DNA of 8,461 nucleotides from Bathymodiolus azoricus thioautotrophic gill symbiont (GTDB taxonomy: Bacteria; Pseudomonadota; Gammaproteobacteria; PS1; Pseudothioglobaceae), in NCBI RefSeq assembly GCF_001298715.1, contig NZ_CDSC02000312.1, positions 1 to 8,461 on the forward strand. The letters run 5' to 3'. The stretch's first letter is position 1, and every line of letters starts with the position of its first letter. The notes beneath the pieces are model-generated. The model searched no databases. It worked only from the letters and a program-made list of their open reading frames with translations, and was not told the origin of the DNA. Of the stretch, positions 1 to 6,177 are shown piece after piece. The translations under genes were made by a program, and so were the position numbers.

Positions 1-1242
1 TTCTACACCAGTTTTTTTGAGTATGGCGTAATAGAAGCCATCAAACTCATAACAGGGTATTTGCTGTTTGCCATGAGTGGTTTCAAGCCCCCAATCAAGC
101 GTGATTTTCTCCTCTATTGCATCATCTGAGTGGTTTTGTAAAAACTGCGCAATTTGCTCTTCATTTTCACTTTTTAGGATGGAGCAAGTGACATAGAGTA
201 ATGTTCCACCTGGCTTAAGCATTGTCCATAAATTATTGAGAATGTCTTTTTGTAAGGTAACCAAGGCGCTAATATCTTTGGGTTTGCGTAGTAATTTGAT
301 ATCAGGATGACGACGAATAACGCCAGTGGCTGAACAGGGTGCATCAAGTAAAATTTTGTCAAAATGTTGCCCATCCCACCAATCTTGTGTTTGTGCTTTT
401 CCTTGAAAAAGCGTGATATTTTTAATACTAAACCGCTCAATGTTTTCTTGCACGCGTTTAAGTCTATTAGCGTCACTGTCTAATGCAATAATCTTAGATA
501 GGGGTGCTAGCTCACTTAAGTGTGTAGTCTTTCCACCTGGTGCACAACAGGCATCTAAAATTAAGTCAGTGTTTTTTGGATTTAATAGTGGTGCAGCTAA
601 TTGCGCTGAAGCATCTTGTACAAAACATGAGCCTTTATCGAAATTTTGAAGGTGATAAACATTAACGGCTTGATTTAATAGTCGTGCCTGTGGTGCGACT
701 TTAATGTTGGTGGCATCAAGATGTGTGTCAATATTATGCTGTGGATGCAAGCGAAGTGTCATGGGTGCTTGGGTGTTATTTTGGATAAATATTTTCTCAA
801 AATTATCAGGGTAAGTTTGCTTGATTTTTTTTAACAGCCAAGTTGGGTGTGAGTGATGCGTTTGCGTTAAAATTCTATCTTTATCACGCTGGATTTGTCT
901 AAGGATGGCGTTGACTAATTTTTTTGCCCAAGGCTTATCAAGCCCATCAGCAATATCAACAGTCTCATAAATACTGGCGTGCTGTGCAATATTAGAATGA
1001 AGTATTTGATAAGCACCGAGTAACATTAGACAATGGATGTCTAAGTCTTCTTTTTCAAGTGAATGCTTTAACAACCCAGAAACAATGTCATTGAGTTGAT
1101 GATAAAAACGAATGGTGCCAAAAGCCAAAGACTTTGTTAGTGAACTAACATCTTGCGGATAAGCAAAAGCAGAAAGTGATTTTTTTTCTAAAACAACCCA
1201 AATAATCGCCTTTAAAGCGAGTACTCGAGTGCTACTCTCCAA
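1..1242 (-). CDS. rsmB: 16S rRNA (cytosine967-C5)-methyltransferase RsmB, lacking only the last few codons at the window edge
   Basis: Uses S-adenosylmethionine to methylate C967 of 16S rRNA in the cytoplasm. My reverse-strand translation is open for 414 codons (E. coli RsmB is about 429). Residues ~1-130 resemble the NusB-like RNA-binding domain and ~150-414 the Rossmann methyltransferase. Visible motifs are the SAM-binding DACCAPGGKT (230-239), an acidic motif II around Asp255, LLDAPCSATGVIRRHPD with the first catalytic Cys (303), and VTCS with the second (353). The final residues, YYAILKK, match the family's C-terminus, so only a few codons are missing. The start is the TTG at 1240-1242, inside the last codons of dsbC; an in-frame stop lies four codons upstream of it and the first in-frame ATG would remove about 70 conserved residues. 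No clear Shine-Dalgarno precedes it, so translation probably depends on coupling to dsbC. Family assignment is very secure; the exact start is less so. Confidence 0.95.
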   Translation of the reverse strand, partial: MESSTRVLALKAIIWVVLEKKSLSAFAYPQDVSSLTKSLAFGTIRFYHQLNDIVSGLLKHSLEKEDLDIHCLMLLGAYQILHSNIAQHASIYETVDIADGLDKPWAKKLVNAILRQIQRDKDRILTQTHHSHPTWLLKKIKQTYPDNFEKIFIQNNTQAPMTLRLHPQHNIDTHLDATNIKVAPQARLLNQAVNVYHLQNFDKGSCFVQDASAQLAAPLLNPKNTDLILDACCAPGGKTTHLSELAPLSKIIALDSDANRLKRVQENIERFSIKNITLFQGKAQTQDWWDGQHFDKILLDAPCSATGVIRRHPDIKLLRKPKDISALVTLQKDILNNLWTMLKPGGTLLYVTCSILKSENEEQIAQFLQNHSDDAIEEKITLDWGLETTHGKQQIPCYEFDGFYYAILKKTGVE

Positions 1243-1951
1243 GCGTTTGTTTGATTATTTTCAAGAGTTTAGTGGCAGGTAAGTAACCTGGAATATGCGT
1301 GCCATCAGATAGAAAAATAGCGGGTGTACCCTGTACGCCTAGTTGCTGTGATAGTTGCAATTGCTGTGCAACAGGATTAGCGCAGTCGCTTGAGTTAGGT
1401 ACGATATTCTTGGTTTTGTAGTCATTCATTGCCTTGAGCTTGTCTTTTGCACACCAGATTTTTTCCATTTTTCCTTGTGCTGCCGGGTGTAGCGATGCCA
1501 GTGGTGAAGCAAGATATTTTACTGTAATACCCAGTTCATTCATCTTGGGGACCTGTGCGTGGAGTCTTTTACAAAATGGGCAATCAACATCAGTAAATAC
1601 ATGGACACTATATTTTTCATTGTTTGCTGGATAGATAACCTTATCCTTGTCAGCAATGGCATTAATTAAAGATTGTTTGAGTGCATTAACACGAGTGCTA
1701 GACTTTAAGGGAGCAAGCGTTTCTAAATTAAGGACATCGCCTTTAATTAAGTATTTTCCGTCAGCTGAAACAAGTATTGAATCAATGGGGTTGTGGAGAA
1801 TGACTTCATACACGCCGTTAAAGGGTGTTTTCATAATATCTTTGTGTTTAACTTCCCCAAAAAAACGGTTGAGTCCATTTGCGATATCAGCCTTATTGGC
1901 AAAAGAAATATTGGTAATTAGGAGTGAAACAACGAATAATAATTTAAACAT
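1232..1951 (-). CDS. dsbC: Periplasmic thiol:disulfide interchange protein (DsbC-type disulfide isomerase)
   Basis: Rearranges wrong disulfides in periplasmic proteins and is normally kept reduced by DsbD. The 239-residue length is close to E. coli DsbC. A signal peptide (1-18, ending ISFA) is followed by the N-terminal dimerisation domain (~19-80), a linker helix, and the thioredoxin-fold domain (~110-239). The active site is CPFC (Cys124, Cys127). A second likely disulfide pair is Cys167/Cys190, matching the structural pair of DsbC. The cis-proline loop is GVQGTPAIFLSDG (Pro210), followed by IPGYLP, both typical of DsbC. The CPFC dipeptide is closer to DsbG (CPYC) than to classical DsbC (CGYC). 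The gene is first in a dsbC-rsmB pair with an 11-nt overlap. There is no good Shine-Dalgarno before the ATG. Family is certain; DsbC rather than DsbG rests on the cis-Pro loop and overall match. Confidence 0.9.
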   Translation of the reverse strand: MFKLLFVVSLLITNISFANKADIANGLNRFFGEVKHKDIMKTPFNGVYEVILHNPIDSILVSADGKYLIKGDVLNLETLAPLKSSTRVNALKQSLINAIADKDKVIYPANNEKYSVHVFTDVDCPFCKRLHAQVPKMNELGITVKYLASPLASLHPAAQGKMEKIWCAKDKLKAMNDYKTKNIVPNSSDCANPVAQQLQLSQQLGVQGTPAIFLSDGTHIPGYLPATKLLKIIKQTLGE

Positions 1952-2013
1952 ACAATGGCGGGGTGTGAAATGGTAAAATTATACGCATTTTATAAGAATG
2001 GATTGTAATAATA
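1952..2013. promoter_or_regulatory. Divergent dsbC / pepA promoter region
   Basis: This is the only non-coding DNA between the divergent dsbC and pepA genes, so promoters for both should lie here or just inside the genes. For dsbC, the minus strand has a perfect TATAAT at 1978-1983, predicting a start about 20 nt upstream of the ATG; no convincing -35 box sits at standard spacing. For pepA, the best -10 is TATAAG at 1991-1996, again with a poor -35, leaving a leader of about 10 nt with only a weak GGA as ribosome site. The region is inferred from layout and consensus matching. Confidence 0.5.
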
Positions 2014-3342
2014 ATGAAATTTAAAATTAATAAATTTACCACAGAAGCACAAGTCGTTTTTGATAAGACGCTTAAATTGAACAAGGTGGAATTTGAGGGC
2101 GCTAATAAACTAAAAATTGGACTAGGAGAGCAAGCACTTAATGGGAAAATGCTACAAAAGTTGGCAACGACTTTGGCAAATACTGCCAATCAGTTCAATT
2201 TAAAAGCGTTGTTTTTACCTGTGCTTATCTCTGTTGAAGCTGATGATTTTGTTTATATTGTCACTCAAGCGATAGCGAATAATGACTATCAAGTGCAAAA
2301 AATTGATGCAGAGACGCCTAAGGAAAATGCATTGCAAAGCGTCACCTTTGAGAGTGGTAAGCAAAGTAGTATTGATAAGGCGTTGGCAACTGTCAATGGT
2401 ATGGCGCTTGCTCGTACATTGGGTGATATGCCTTCTAATATCTGTACACCCACTTATTTAGCACAAACAGCGCAGGAGTTGGCAAAAGAATTTAGGCTTA
2501 AATGTGAAGTGCTGGAAGAATCCGATATGTTGGCACTTGGTATGGGTTCGTTGTTGTCGGTTTCTAAGGGTTCAATTGAGCCGCCAAAATTGATTAGCCT
2601 AAGTTACCAAGGTAAGGGTAACGCCAAACCGATTGTTTTGGTGGGTAAGGGTGTGACTTTTGATAGTGGTGGTATTTCTCTTAAGCCTGGTGCAGGCATG
2701 GATGAAATGAAATACGATATGTGCGGTGCAGCTTCTGTACTTGGGGCGATGCGTGCGGTAGCTGAGATGAAACTTAAAGTTAATTTAACCATTGTGGTGC
2801 CAGCGGTTGAGAACATGCCAGCACACAATGCATCAAAACCAGGCGATGTGGTGAAATCAATGTCAGGGCAAACCATTGAAATTCTCAATACCGATGCTGA
2901 AGGGCGTTTAATTTTGTGCGATGCACTAACTTACGCGCAAAAATTTGATCCAGCAGTGGTGATTGATGTTGCAACTTTAACAGGAGCGGTAATTATGGCA
3001 TTAGGCAAGCATCACTCAGGTGTGATGGCGAATGACCAGAGCTTGGCTGATGATTTGATTGAGGCAGGCAAAAGTGCGATAGACACAGCGTGGCAGTTGC
3101 CACTTGACGATGAATATGATGAATTACTCCAATCAAATTTTGCCGATATGGGTAATATTGGCGTGTGTGGGGGAGGTAAGGCAGGTAGTGTAATCGCTGC
3201 TTGTTTTTTGTCTAGATTTACCAAAGATTATCGTTGGGCACACCTAGATATCGCAGGTACTGCATGGGTAAGTGGCGCCAAAAAAGGTGCAACAGGTAGG
3301 CCAGTGCCATTATTAACACAATATATTTTGAATCAAATTTAA
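2014..3342 (+). CDS. pepA: Cytosolic leucyl aminopeptidase (M17 family)
   Basis: Two-metal (Mn/Zn) aminopeptidase that removes N-terminal residues from peptides in the cytoplasm; the family forms hexamers. The M17 signature NTDAEGRL is at 292-299. Family ligands and catalytic residues are all visible: Lys212, Asp217, Asp235, Asp294, Glu296, plus catalytic Lys224 and Arg298. Each lies 58 positions before the recalled E. coli residue (270, 275, 293, 352, 354, 282, 356), so the catalytic domain is collinear up to there. The C-terminal [11 protein letters not shown] and GATGRPV motifs are intact. At 442 residues it is about 60 shorter than E. coli PepA, all of it lost from the N-terminal domain. 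The start is well placed because the N-terminus begins MKF like MEF of E. coli and there is no room upstream. It likely forms an operon with ppnP, 8 nt downstream. Confidence 0.96.
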   Translation: MKFKINKFTTEAQVVFDKTLKLNKVEFEGANKLKIGLGEQALNGKMLQKLATTLANTANQFNLKALFLPVLISVEADDFVYIVTQAIANNDYQVQKIDAETPKENALQSVTFESGKQSSIDKALATVNGMALARTLGDMPSNICTPTYLAQTAQELAKEFRLKCEVLEESDMLALGMGSLLSVSKGSIEPPKLISLSYQGKGNAKPIVLVGKGVTFDSGGISLKPGAGMDEMKYDMCGAASVLGAMRAVAEMKLKVNLTIVVPAVENMPAHNASKPGDVVKSMSGQTIEILNTDAEGRLILCDALTYAQKFDPAVVIDVATLTGAVIMALGKHHSGVMANDQSLADDLIEAGKSAIDTAWQLPLDDEYDELLQSNFADMGNIGVCGGGKAGSVIAACFLSRFTKDYRWAHLDIAGTAWVSGAKKGATGRPVPLLTQYILNQI

Positions 3343-3350
3343 GAAGAATT

Positions 3351-3662
3351 ATGTCAAGTTTTGAAAATGTAAGCGTTGTTAAAGCTGCCAATATTTATTT
3401 TGATGGCAAGGTGAGTAGTCGTACTATTGAGTTTTCCGATGGTAGCAAGAAGACTTTAGGTATTATGATGGTGGGTGATTATGAGTTTGATACCGATGAT
3501 AATGAATTGGTGGAAATTCAAGCGGGTGAGGTAGATGTGTTATTGCCTAATGAAAGTAAATGGCAAACTTTTACCAAAGGCACTTCATTTGAAGTGCCAA
3601 AAAATGCTAGCTTTAAGCTTAAAGTAAAAGAAGTGCTTGATTATTGCTGTTCTTACTATTAA
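3351..3662 (+). CDS. ppnP: Pyrimidine/purine nucleoside phosphorylase PpnP (DUF1255, small cupin)
   Basis: Members of this small cupin family (E. coli PpnP/YaiE, 94 residues) split nucleosides with phosphate into a base and ribose-1-phosphate, serving cytoplasmic nucleoside salvage. The 103-residue protein matches across its length: YFDGKVSSRTIEF, then TLGIMMVGDYEFDT, an EIQAGEVDVLLP strand, WQTFTKGTSFEVP and a C-terminal YCCSYY where the family has YLCRYL. It has an extra ~9 residues at the N-terminus (SFENVSVVKAAN). The ATG is 8 nt after the pepA stop with a GAAG ribosome site between them, so the two are probably co-transcribed. The stop (TAA, 3660-3662) overlaps that of the opposing hydrolase gene. 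Family assignment is strong; substrate range is taken from the family. Confidence 0.9.
   Translation: MSSFENVSVVKAANIYFDGKVSSRTIEFSDGSKKTLGIMMVGDYEFDTDDNELVEIQAGEVDVLLPNESKWQTFTKGTSFEVPKNASFKLKVKEVLDYCCSYY
3579..3598 (-). terminator. Perfect 8-bp hairpin inside ppnP, possible terminator of the opposing hydrolase gene
   Basis: Arms GGCACTTC (3579-3586) and GAAGTGCC (3591-3598) pair perfectly around a 4-nt loop. On the minus strand it lies about 60 nt past the stop of the metallo-hydrolase gene and is followed by TTTGG, so the U-tract is short. It is the strongest hairpin I see near the convergent junction, where no intergenic terminator is possible. It could simply reflect the codons of ppnP. 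Confidence 0.3.
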
Positions 3663-4600
3663 CTTTTATCAAGCCAAACACCTAAGCCTTGAGCGCAGAT
3701 TTCTAAGTCACCTTTAAAAACCTTAATTTGTTGAGTTTCATCTAAGACAACACCATGTTGCTTAGCAATCTCTAATAAGTACTCAAGCAAAGTTTGTTTA
3801 ATGGCTTTATGACGATTTACATGGCCCTGCATTTGTTTAGCAATATTAGTAAAGCCATCAATATGCGCTATCAACATATCAGCAGATTTTTGTGTGAATT
3901 CGATGCGGTTAAAATGCGTTAAGTAAGCGTATTTTGGTTGCAATTCCATCAGTTGTTTAAGGGTATTTTTCCAGGCATCGGGGTCAAATTGAATTGGTGT
4001 CGTTGGCGGGAAAATTAATTCTCCTTGCGTGGTGTCAAGCTCTCTGTAACTTACACCCAAGGTATCACCAGAGAAAATGCCACGGGATTTTTCATCCCAA
4101 ATACATATGTGGTGTCTAGCATGACCAGGGGTGTCAATGAATTTTAGTGTGCGCTCGCCAAGTGTGATGTTATCAAAGTCTTTTGCAATGGTAATTTTAT
4201 CTTTAGGTACTGGGATTAAATCGCCTAAGCATTGCTTGAAGAACAATTCACCATATACCTTAATCACCCCAGAGCGTAATTTTGATGGGTCAATTAAGTG
4301 GTTTGCACCGTATTCATGTACAATGATTTTAGCATTGGGTAGGTACTTGATTAACTCACCTGCACCACCTGCGTGGTCAAGATGAATATGGGTTAGAATA
4401 ATGTAATCGACATTTTCTCGTTTAATGTTTTTTTCATCAAGTGTTGCAAGTAGCATCGGTACCGACAGATAACAGCCAGTATCCACAAAAGCGGCGCGTT
4501 TATTGTCTTCAATCAAATAAGCGGCAACAAAATCATTGCGTATATGCTGTGTGTCAATACAAGTAACGCCAAAATCAAGGTCAAAGTAAATGGGTTTCAT
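3659..4600 (-). CDS. Metallo-beta-lactamase-fold hydrolase, substrate unknown
   Basis: A 313-residue cytoplasmic protein without a signal peptide. Its first ~235 residues are a glyoxalase II-like metallo-beta-lactamase fold. The full binuclear metal set is visible: HIHLDH (His71, His73, Asp75, His76) after the strand DYIILT, His160 in DTPGHARHH, Asp179 in FSGDT, and His229 in LTHF. A helical tail of ~80 residues (236-313) follows, which may form the substrate pocket or an oligomer contact. It is longer than glyoxalase II, whose C-terminal substrate domain I do not recognise here, so a specific activity should not be assigned. There is no Shine-Dalgarno before the ATG. It is transcribed alone, facing ppnP, and its TAA overlaps the ppnP stop. 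Fold and metal site are confident; function is not. Confidence 0.85.
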   Translation of the reverse strand: MKPIYFDLDFGVTCIDTQHIRNDFVAAYLIEDNKRAAFVDTGCYLSVPMLLATLDEKNIKRENVDYIILTHIHLDHAGGAGELIKYLPNAKIIVHEYGANHLIDPSKLRSGVIKVYGELFFKQCLGDLIPVPKDKITIAKDFDNITLGERTLKFIDTPGHARHHICIWDEKSRGIFSGDTLGVSYRELDTTQGELIFPPTTPIQFDPDAWKNTLKQLMELQPKYAYLTHFNRIEFTQKSADMLIAHIDGFTNIAKQMQGHVNRHKAIKQTLLEYLLEIAKQHGVVLDETQQIKVFKGDLEICAQGLGVWLDKS

Positions 4601-4621
4601 AAGTGTGTTATTTTAAGCAAT

Positions 4622-4648
4622 AAAAAACCATTCAAAAGAGCGGTTTTT
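4622..4648 (-). terminator. Rho-independent-like terminator after the DUF302 gene
   Basis: On the minus strand, arms reading AAAACC and GGTTTT enclose a partly paired interior with a TTTT loop and one mismatch, followed by a T-run. It begins 20 nt after the DUF302 stop and before the hydrolase gene on the same strand, so it likely ends DUF302 transcription and makes the hydrolase an independent unit. The stem has few G-C pairs. It is nearly symmetric and could work weakly on the other strand. Confidence 0.5.
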
Positions 4649-4667
4649 AAAATAACCACAGACTTTT

Positions 4668-5312
4668 TTAGAAGTCGCCTGTTGCACCGGCTTGTTGAAT
4701 AGCATCAATTGTTGCTTGGACTGCGATTGCTTTTTTGAGTAATTCAGGTGGTAATGGTGCACCACCATAAATCATGAGGTCCATATCTAAGGTGTAAATC
4801 CATTTTTTCCCTTGTTTGTCTTCAATCACTGCAAGACGACAAGGCAGGTATGCTGAGAATGCATCTGAATGGTCAACCATTGTCATCGCTACTCTAGGTG
4901 AGCAGTATTGATAAATCTTTAAATAACGCTGCTTTTCACCCGTTTGTAATTCAACCATTTCTGAAAGTGGTAACATACCCACCGAACGAATACTTCTTTC
5001 TATTGCAACAGATTCCATTGCTTCTTCTATATCTTCGTTTGAAAGGTCATCAGCCACTGGAATGCGTACGACAGAGGCCATAGTGATATCACCAGTATCA
5101 AGCAGTTTGTTGGTCATTGGCATATAAACTTTTTCCATTGCATCTGGGTGTAGCGTTGGTGAAATCATCTCGCTGATAACTTTGCTGGTTACGCCGTATT
5201 GCACTTGTAATGACACTATGTAGTAAGTTGCGATTGCACCAATTGCAATTAATATCCACTTAATTAGATATAAAACAAAACCAAAAAAAGTTATTTTTAG
5301 AGTGTTATTCAT
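4668..5312 (-). CDS. Membrane-anchored DUF302 (TT1751-like) protein
   Basis: A 214-residue protein of unknown function. One N-terminal hydrophobic segment (~8-35) without a clear cleavage site should anchor it in the inner membrane. The remainder (~45-214) contains the DUF302 fold, recognised from YLKIYQYCSPRVAM (130-143), then FSAYLPCRLAVIED (152-165), GKKWIYTLDMDLMIYGG and the C-terminal LPPELLKKA helix. Cys137 and Cys158 sit in the two conserved strands and could form a thiol pair or bind a ligand; I cannot say whether the family conserves them. The start has a good Shine-Dalgarno, GAGAGG (5321-5326). The gene has its own upstream spacer and downstream hairpin, so it is probably a single transcription unit. 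DUF302 proteins are common in sulfur oxidisers and other proteobacteria, but no reaction is established. Confidence 0.8.
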   Translation of the reverse strand: MNNTLKITFFGFVLYLIKWILIAIGAIATYYIVSLQVQYGVTSKVISEMISPTLHPDAMEKVYMPMTNKLLDTGDITMASVVRIPVADDLSNEDIEEAMESVAIERSIRSVGMLPLSEMVELQTGEKQRYLKIYQYCSPRVAMTMVDHSDAFSAYLPCRLAVIEDKQGKKWIYTLDMDLMIYGGAPLPPELLKKAIAVQATIDAIQQAGATGDF

Positions 5313-5422
5313 TTTTATTTCCTCTCATTAAAAGTTAAAACAATGATGCATTCTAACAGTTTGCTTATATAGTGCAAATGTATCAGTATATGATAATTTT
5401 CTTATATAGATGATGCTTGGGA
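5313..5422 (-). promoter_or_regulatory. AT-rich spacer upstream of DUF302 with two inverted repeats
   Basis: This 110-bp gap holds the DUF302 ribosome site and presumably its promoter. A TATATA at 5366-5371 is a possible -10 without a good -35. Two adjacent dyads stand out: TTTGC-N9-GCAAA (5360-5378), centred over that -10, and TATCA-N5-TGATA (5381-5395), about where a -35 would be. Such spacing could mark operators, but short dyads are expected by chance in AT-rich DNA. I see no clear terminator for the CBS gene here. Confidence 0.4.
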
Positions 5423-5827
5423 CTATACTATATGCAAGCCATTTAGCACAATATTAGTCAAGCTAACCACACCCACTATTTTTCCGTTGTCTAACACCGG
5501 ACAACGAGATAAACCAAGGCGAGTCAATAGCCTAGCACAATAACGAATATCCATATCGGAATGGACAGAAATAACAGGTTTGGTCATGATTTCATAGACA
5601 TTAACACGCTCAAGCGCTCGGTCTTTAGCAATAACTTTAGAGGCGATATCGGCAATTAATACTACGCCATATTCATCATAATCATGAGATTTATCAACCA
5701 AAAGCATTTTGGTTTTTTTGTGTTGCATATCATTGAGTGCATTTTGTACGGTGCATTTTGAATCGACAATATCGACTTGCGTCCACATAATATCTTTTAC
5801 TAAGGTGGGTGCTGTATTATTTATCAT
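5423..5827 (-). CDS. Stand-alone CBS-pair (Bateman module) protein, last gene of the DUF1538 operon
   Basis: A 134-residue soluble protein made only of two CBS motifs: the first at ~9-68 (VKDIM, then KTKMLLVDKS and YGVVLIADIASKVIA), the second at ~78-132 (VYEIMTKPVISVHSD, then LSRCPVLDNGKIVGVVSLTNIV). CBS pairs commonly bind AMP, ATP, SAM or cyclic dinucleotides at their cleft and regulate enzymes, channels and transporters. No DNA-binding, kinase or membrane part is fused to it, so it should act through a partner. Its ATG overlaps the stop of the PII-like gene in a TAATG junction, with AGGAG (5836-5840) inside the end of that gene, indicating coupled synthesis. I infer that it is a regulator of the DUF1538 membrane pair. 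The CBS assignment is firm, the ligand unknown. Confidence 0.9.
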   Translation of the reverse strand: MINNTAPTLVKDIMWTQVDIVDSKCTVQNALNDMQHKKTKMLLVDKSHDYDEYGVVLIADIASKVIAKDRALERVNVYEIMTKPVISVHSDMDIRYCARLLTRLGLSRCPVLDNGKIVGVVSLTNIVLNGLHIV

Positions 5828-6177
5828 TATATTTTCTCCTCTACTGTGTGTGTTAGTGCTTGAATCTGATGGACCACGCCAAGTGCATCCTCTACATCAA
5901 TTTGAAAGGCGATGCCCTCTTGAGCATTGCATTCGAAATCTCCCGCTTGCGCAATGATTTCTAATATGTCTCTAGAAAGGTGTTGCTCCACGAGTAGTAA
6001 TAGTACATCTCTTGGCGTTTCAATGTTGAGCCCTAGAAATGTTTTGTTGTGTTTCAAACCCTCACCTCGGGCTTGAGAAATGATGGTTGATCCTGTAGCG
6101 CCCTTATCTCTAGCTGCTTCAAGGATTAATTCAGTTTTGTTGCTATCAACAAAGGCAATAATCAGTTTAAAGTGCAT
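5827..6177 (-). CDS. Non-canonical PII-like signalling protein
   Basis: A 116-residue ferredoxin-like protein resembling GlnB/GlnK and PII-like sensors. The first strand and helix (KLIIAFVDSN, then ELILEAARDKGATGSTI, 16-32) match the canonical beta1-alpha1 and the GITGMT turn. The T-loop region (RGEG to FLGLN, ~37-51) is much shorter than in GlnB and lacks the uridylylated Tyr51 context. The B-loop signature TGKIGDGKI is absent, replaced by AGDFECNAQEGIAFQID (78-94). It is therefore not a classical nitrogen PII; ATP/ADP or another ligand may bind differently. Its neighbours are the DUF1538 membrane genes upstream and the CBS gene downstream, each joined by a TAATG overlap. By analogy with GlnK-AmtB and SbtB-SbtA, I infer that it gates or senses for the membrane pair. 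Fold moderately certain; ligand and target inferred. Confidence 0.82.
   Translation of the reverse strand: MHFKLIIAFVDSNKTELILEAARDKGATGSTIISQARGEGLKHNKTFLGLNIETPRDVLLLLVEQHLSRDILEIIAQAGDFECNAQEGIAFQIDVEDALGVVHQIQALTHTVEEKI
5836..5840 (-). promoter_or_regulatory. Ribosome binding site of the CBS gene, inside the PII-like gene
   Basis: AGGAG lies 8 nt before the CBS ATG and is made by the last codons (Glu-Glu-Lys) of the PII-like gene. It supports the chosen ATG and re-initiation at the TAATG overlap. Confidence 0.75.

Noticed and set aside
174..649. Two open frames (174-476 minus, 413-649 plus) at the left edge
   Set aside because: Both are out of frame with rsmB, which covers the whole stretch with conserved SAM-binding and catalytic motifs.
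1434..1976. Two plus-strand open frames opposite dsbC
   Set aside because: They are antisense to a well-supported gene, have no recognisable motif, and no ribosome site was noted for them.
3611..3624. Perfect 14-nt palindrome with a central AAGCTT in ppnP
   Set aside because: It has no loop, sits in Phe-Lys-Leu-Lys codons, and has no context as an operator; it is probably chance.
4661..4676. GACTT...AAGTC dyad around the DUF302 stop codon
   Set aside because: Five-base arms with AT-rich content are too short to call; the better hairpin lies just beyond at 4622-4648.
5827..6177. Calling the PII-like gene glnB or glnK
   Set aside because: The canonical T-loop tyrosine region and the B-loop signature are missing, and the neighbours are not amtB or glutamine synthetase.
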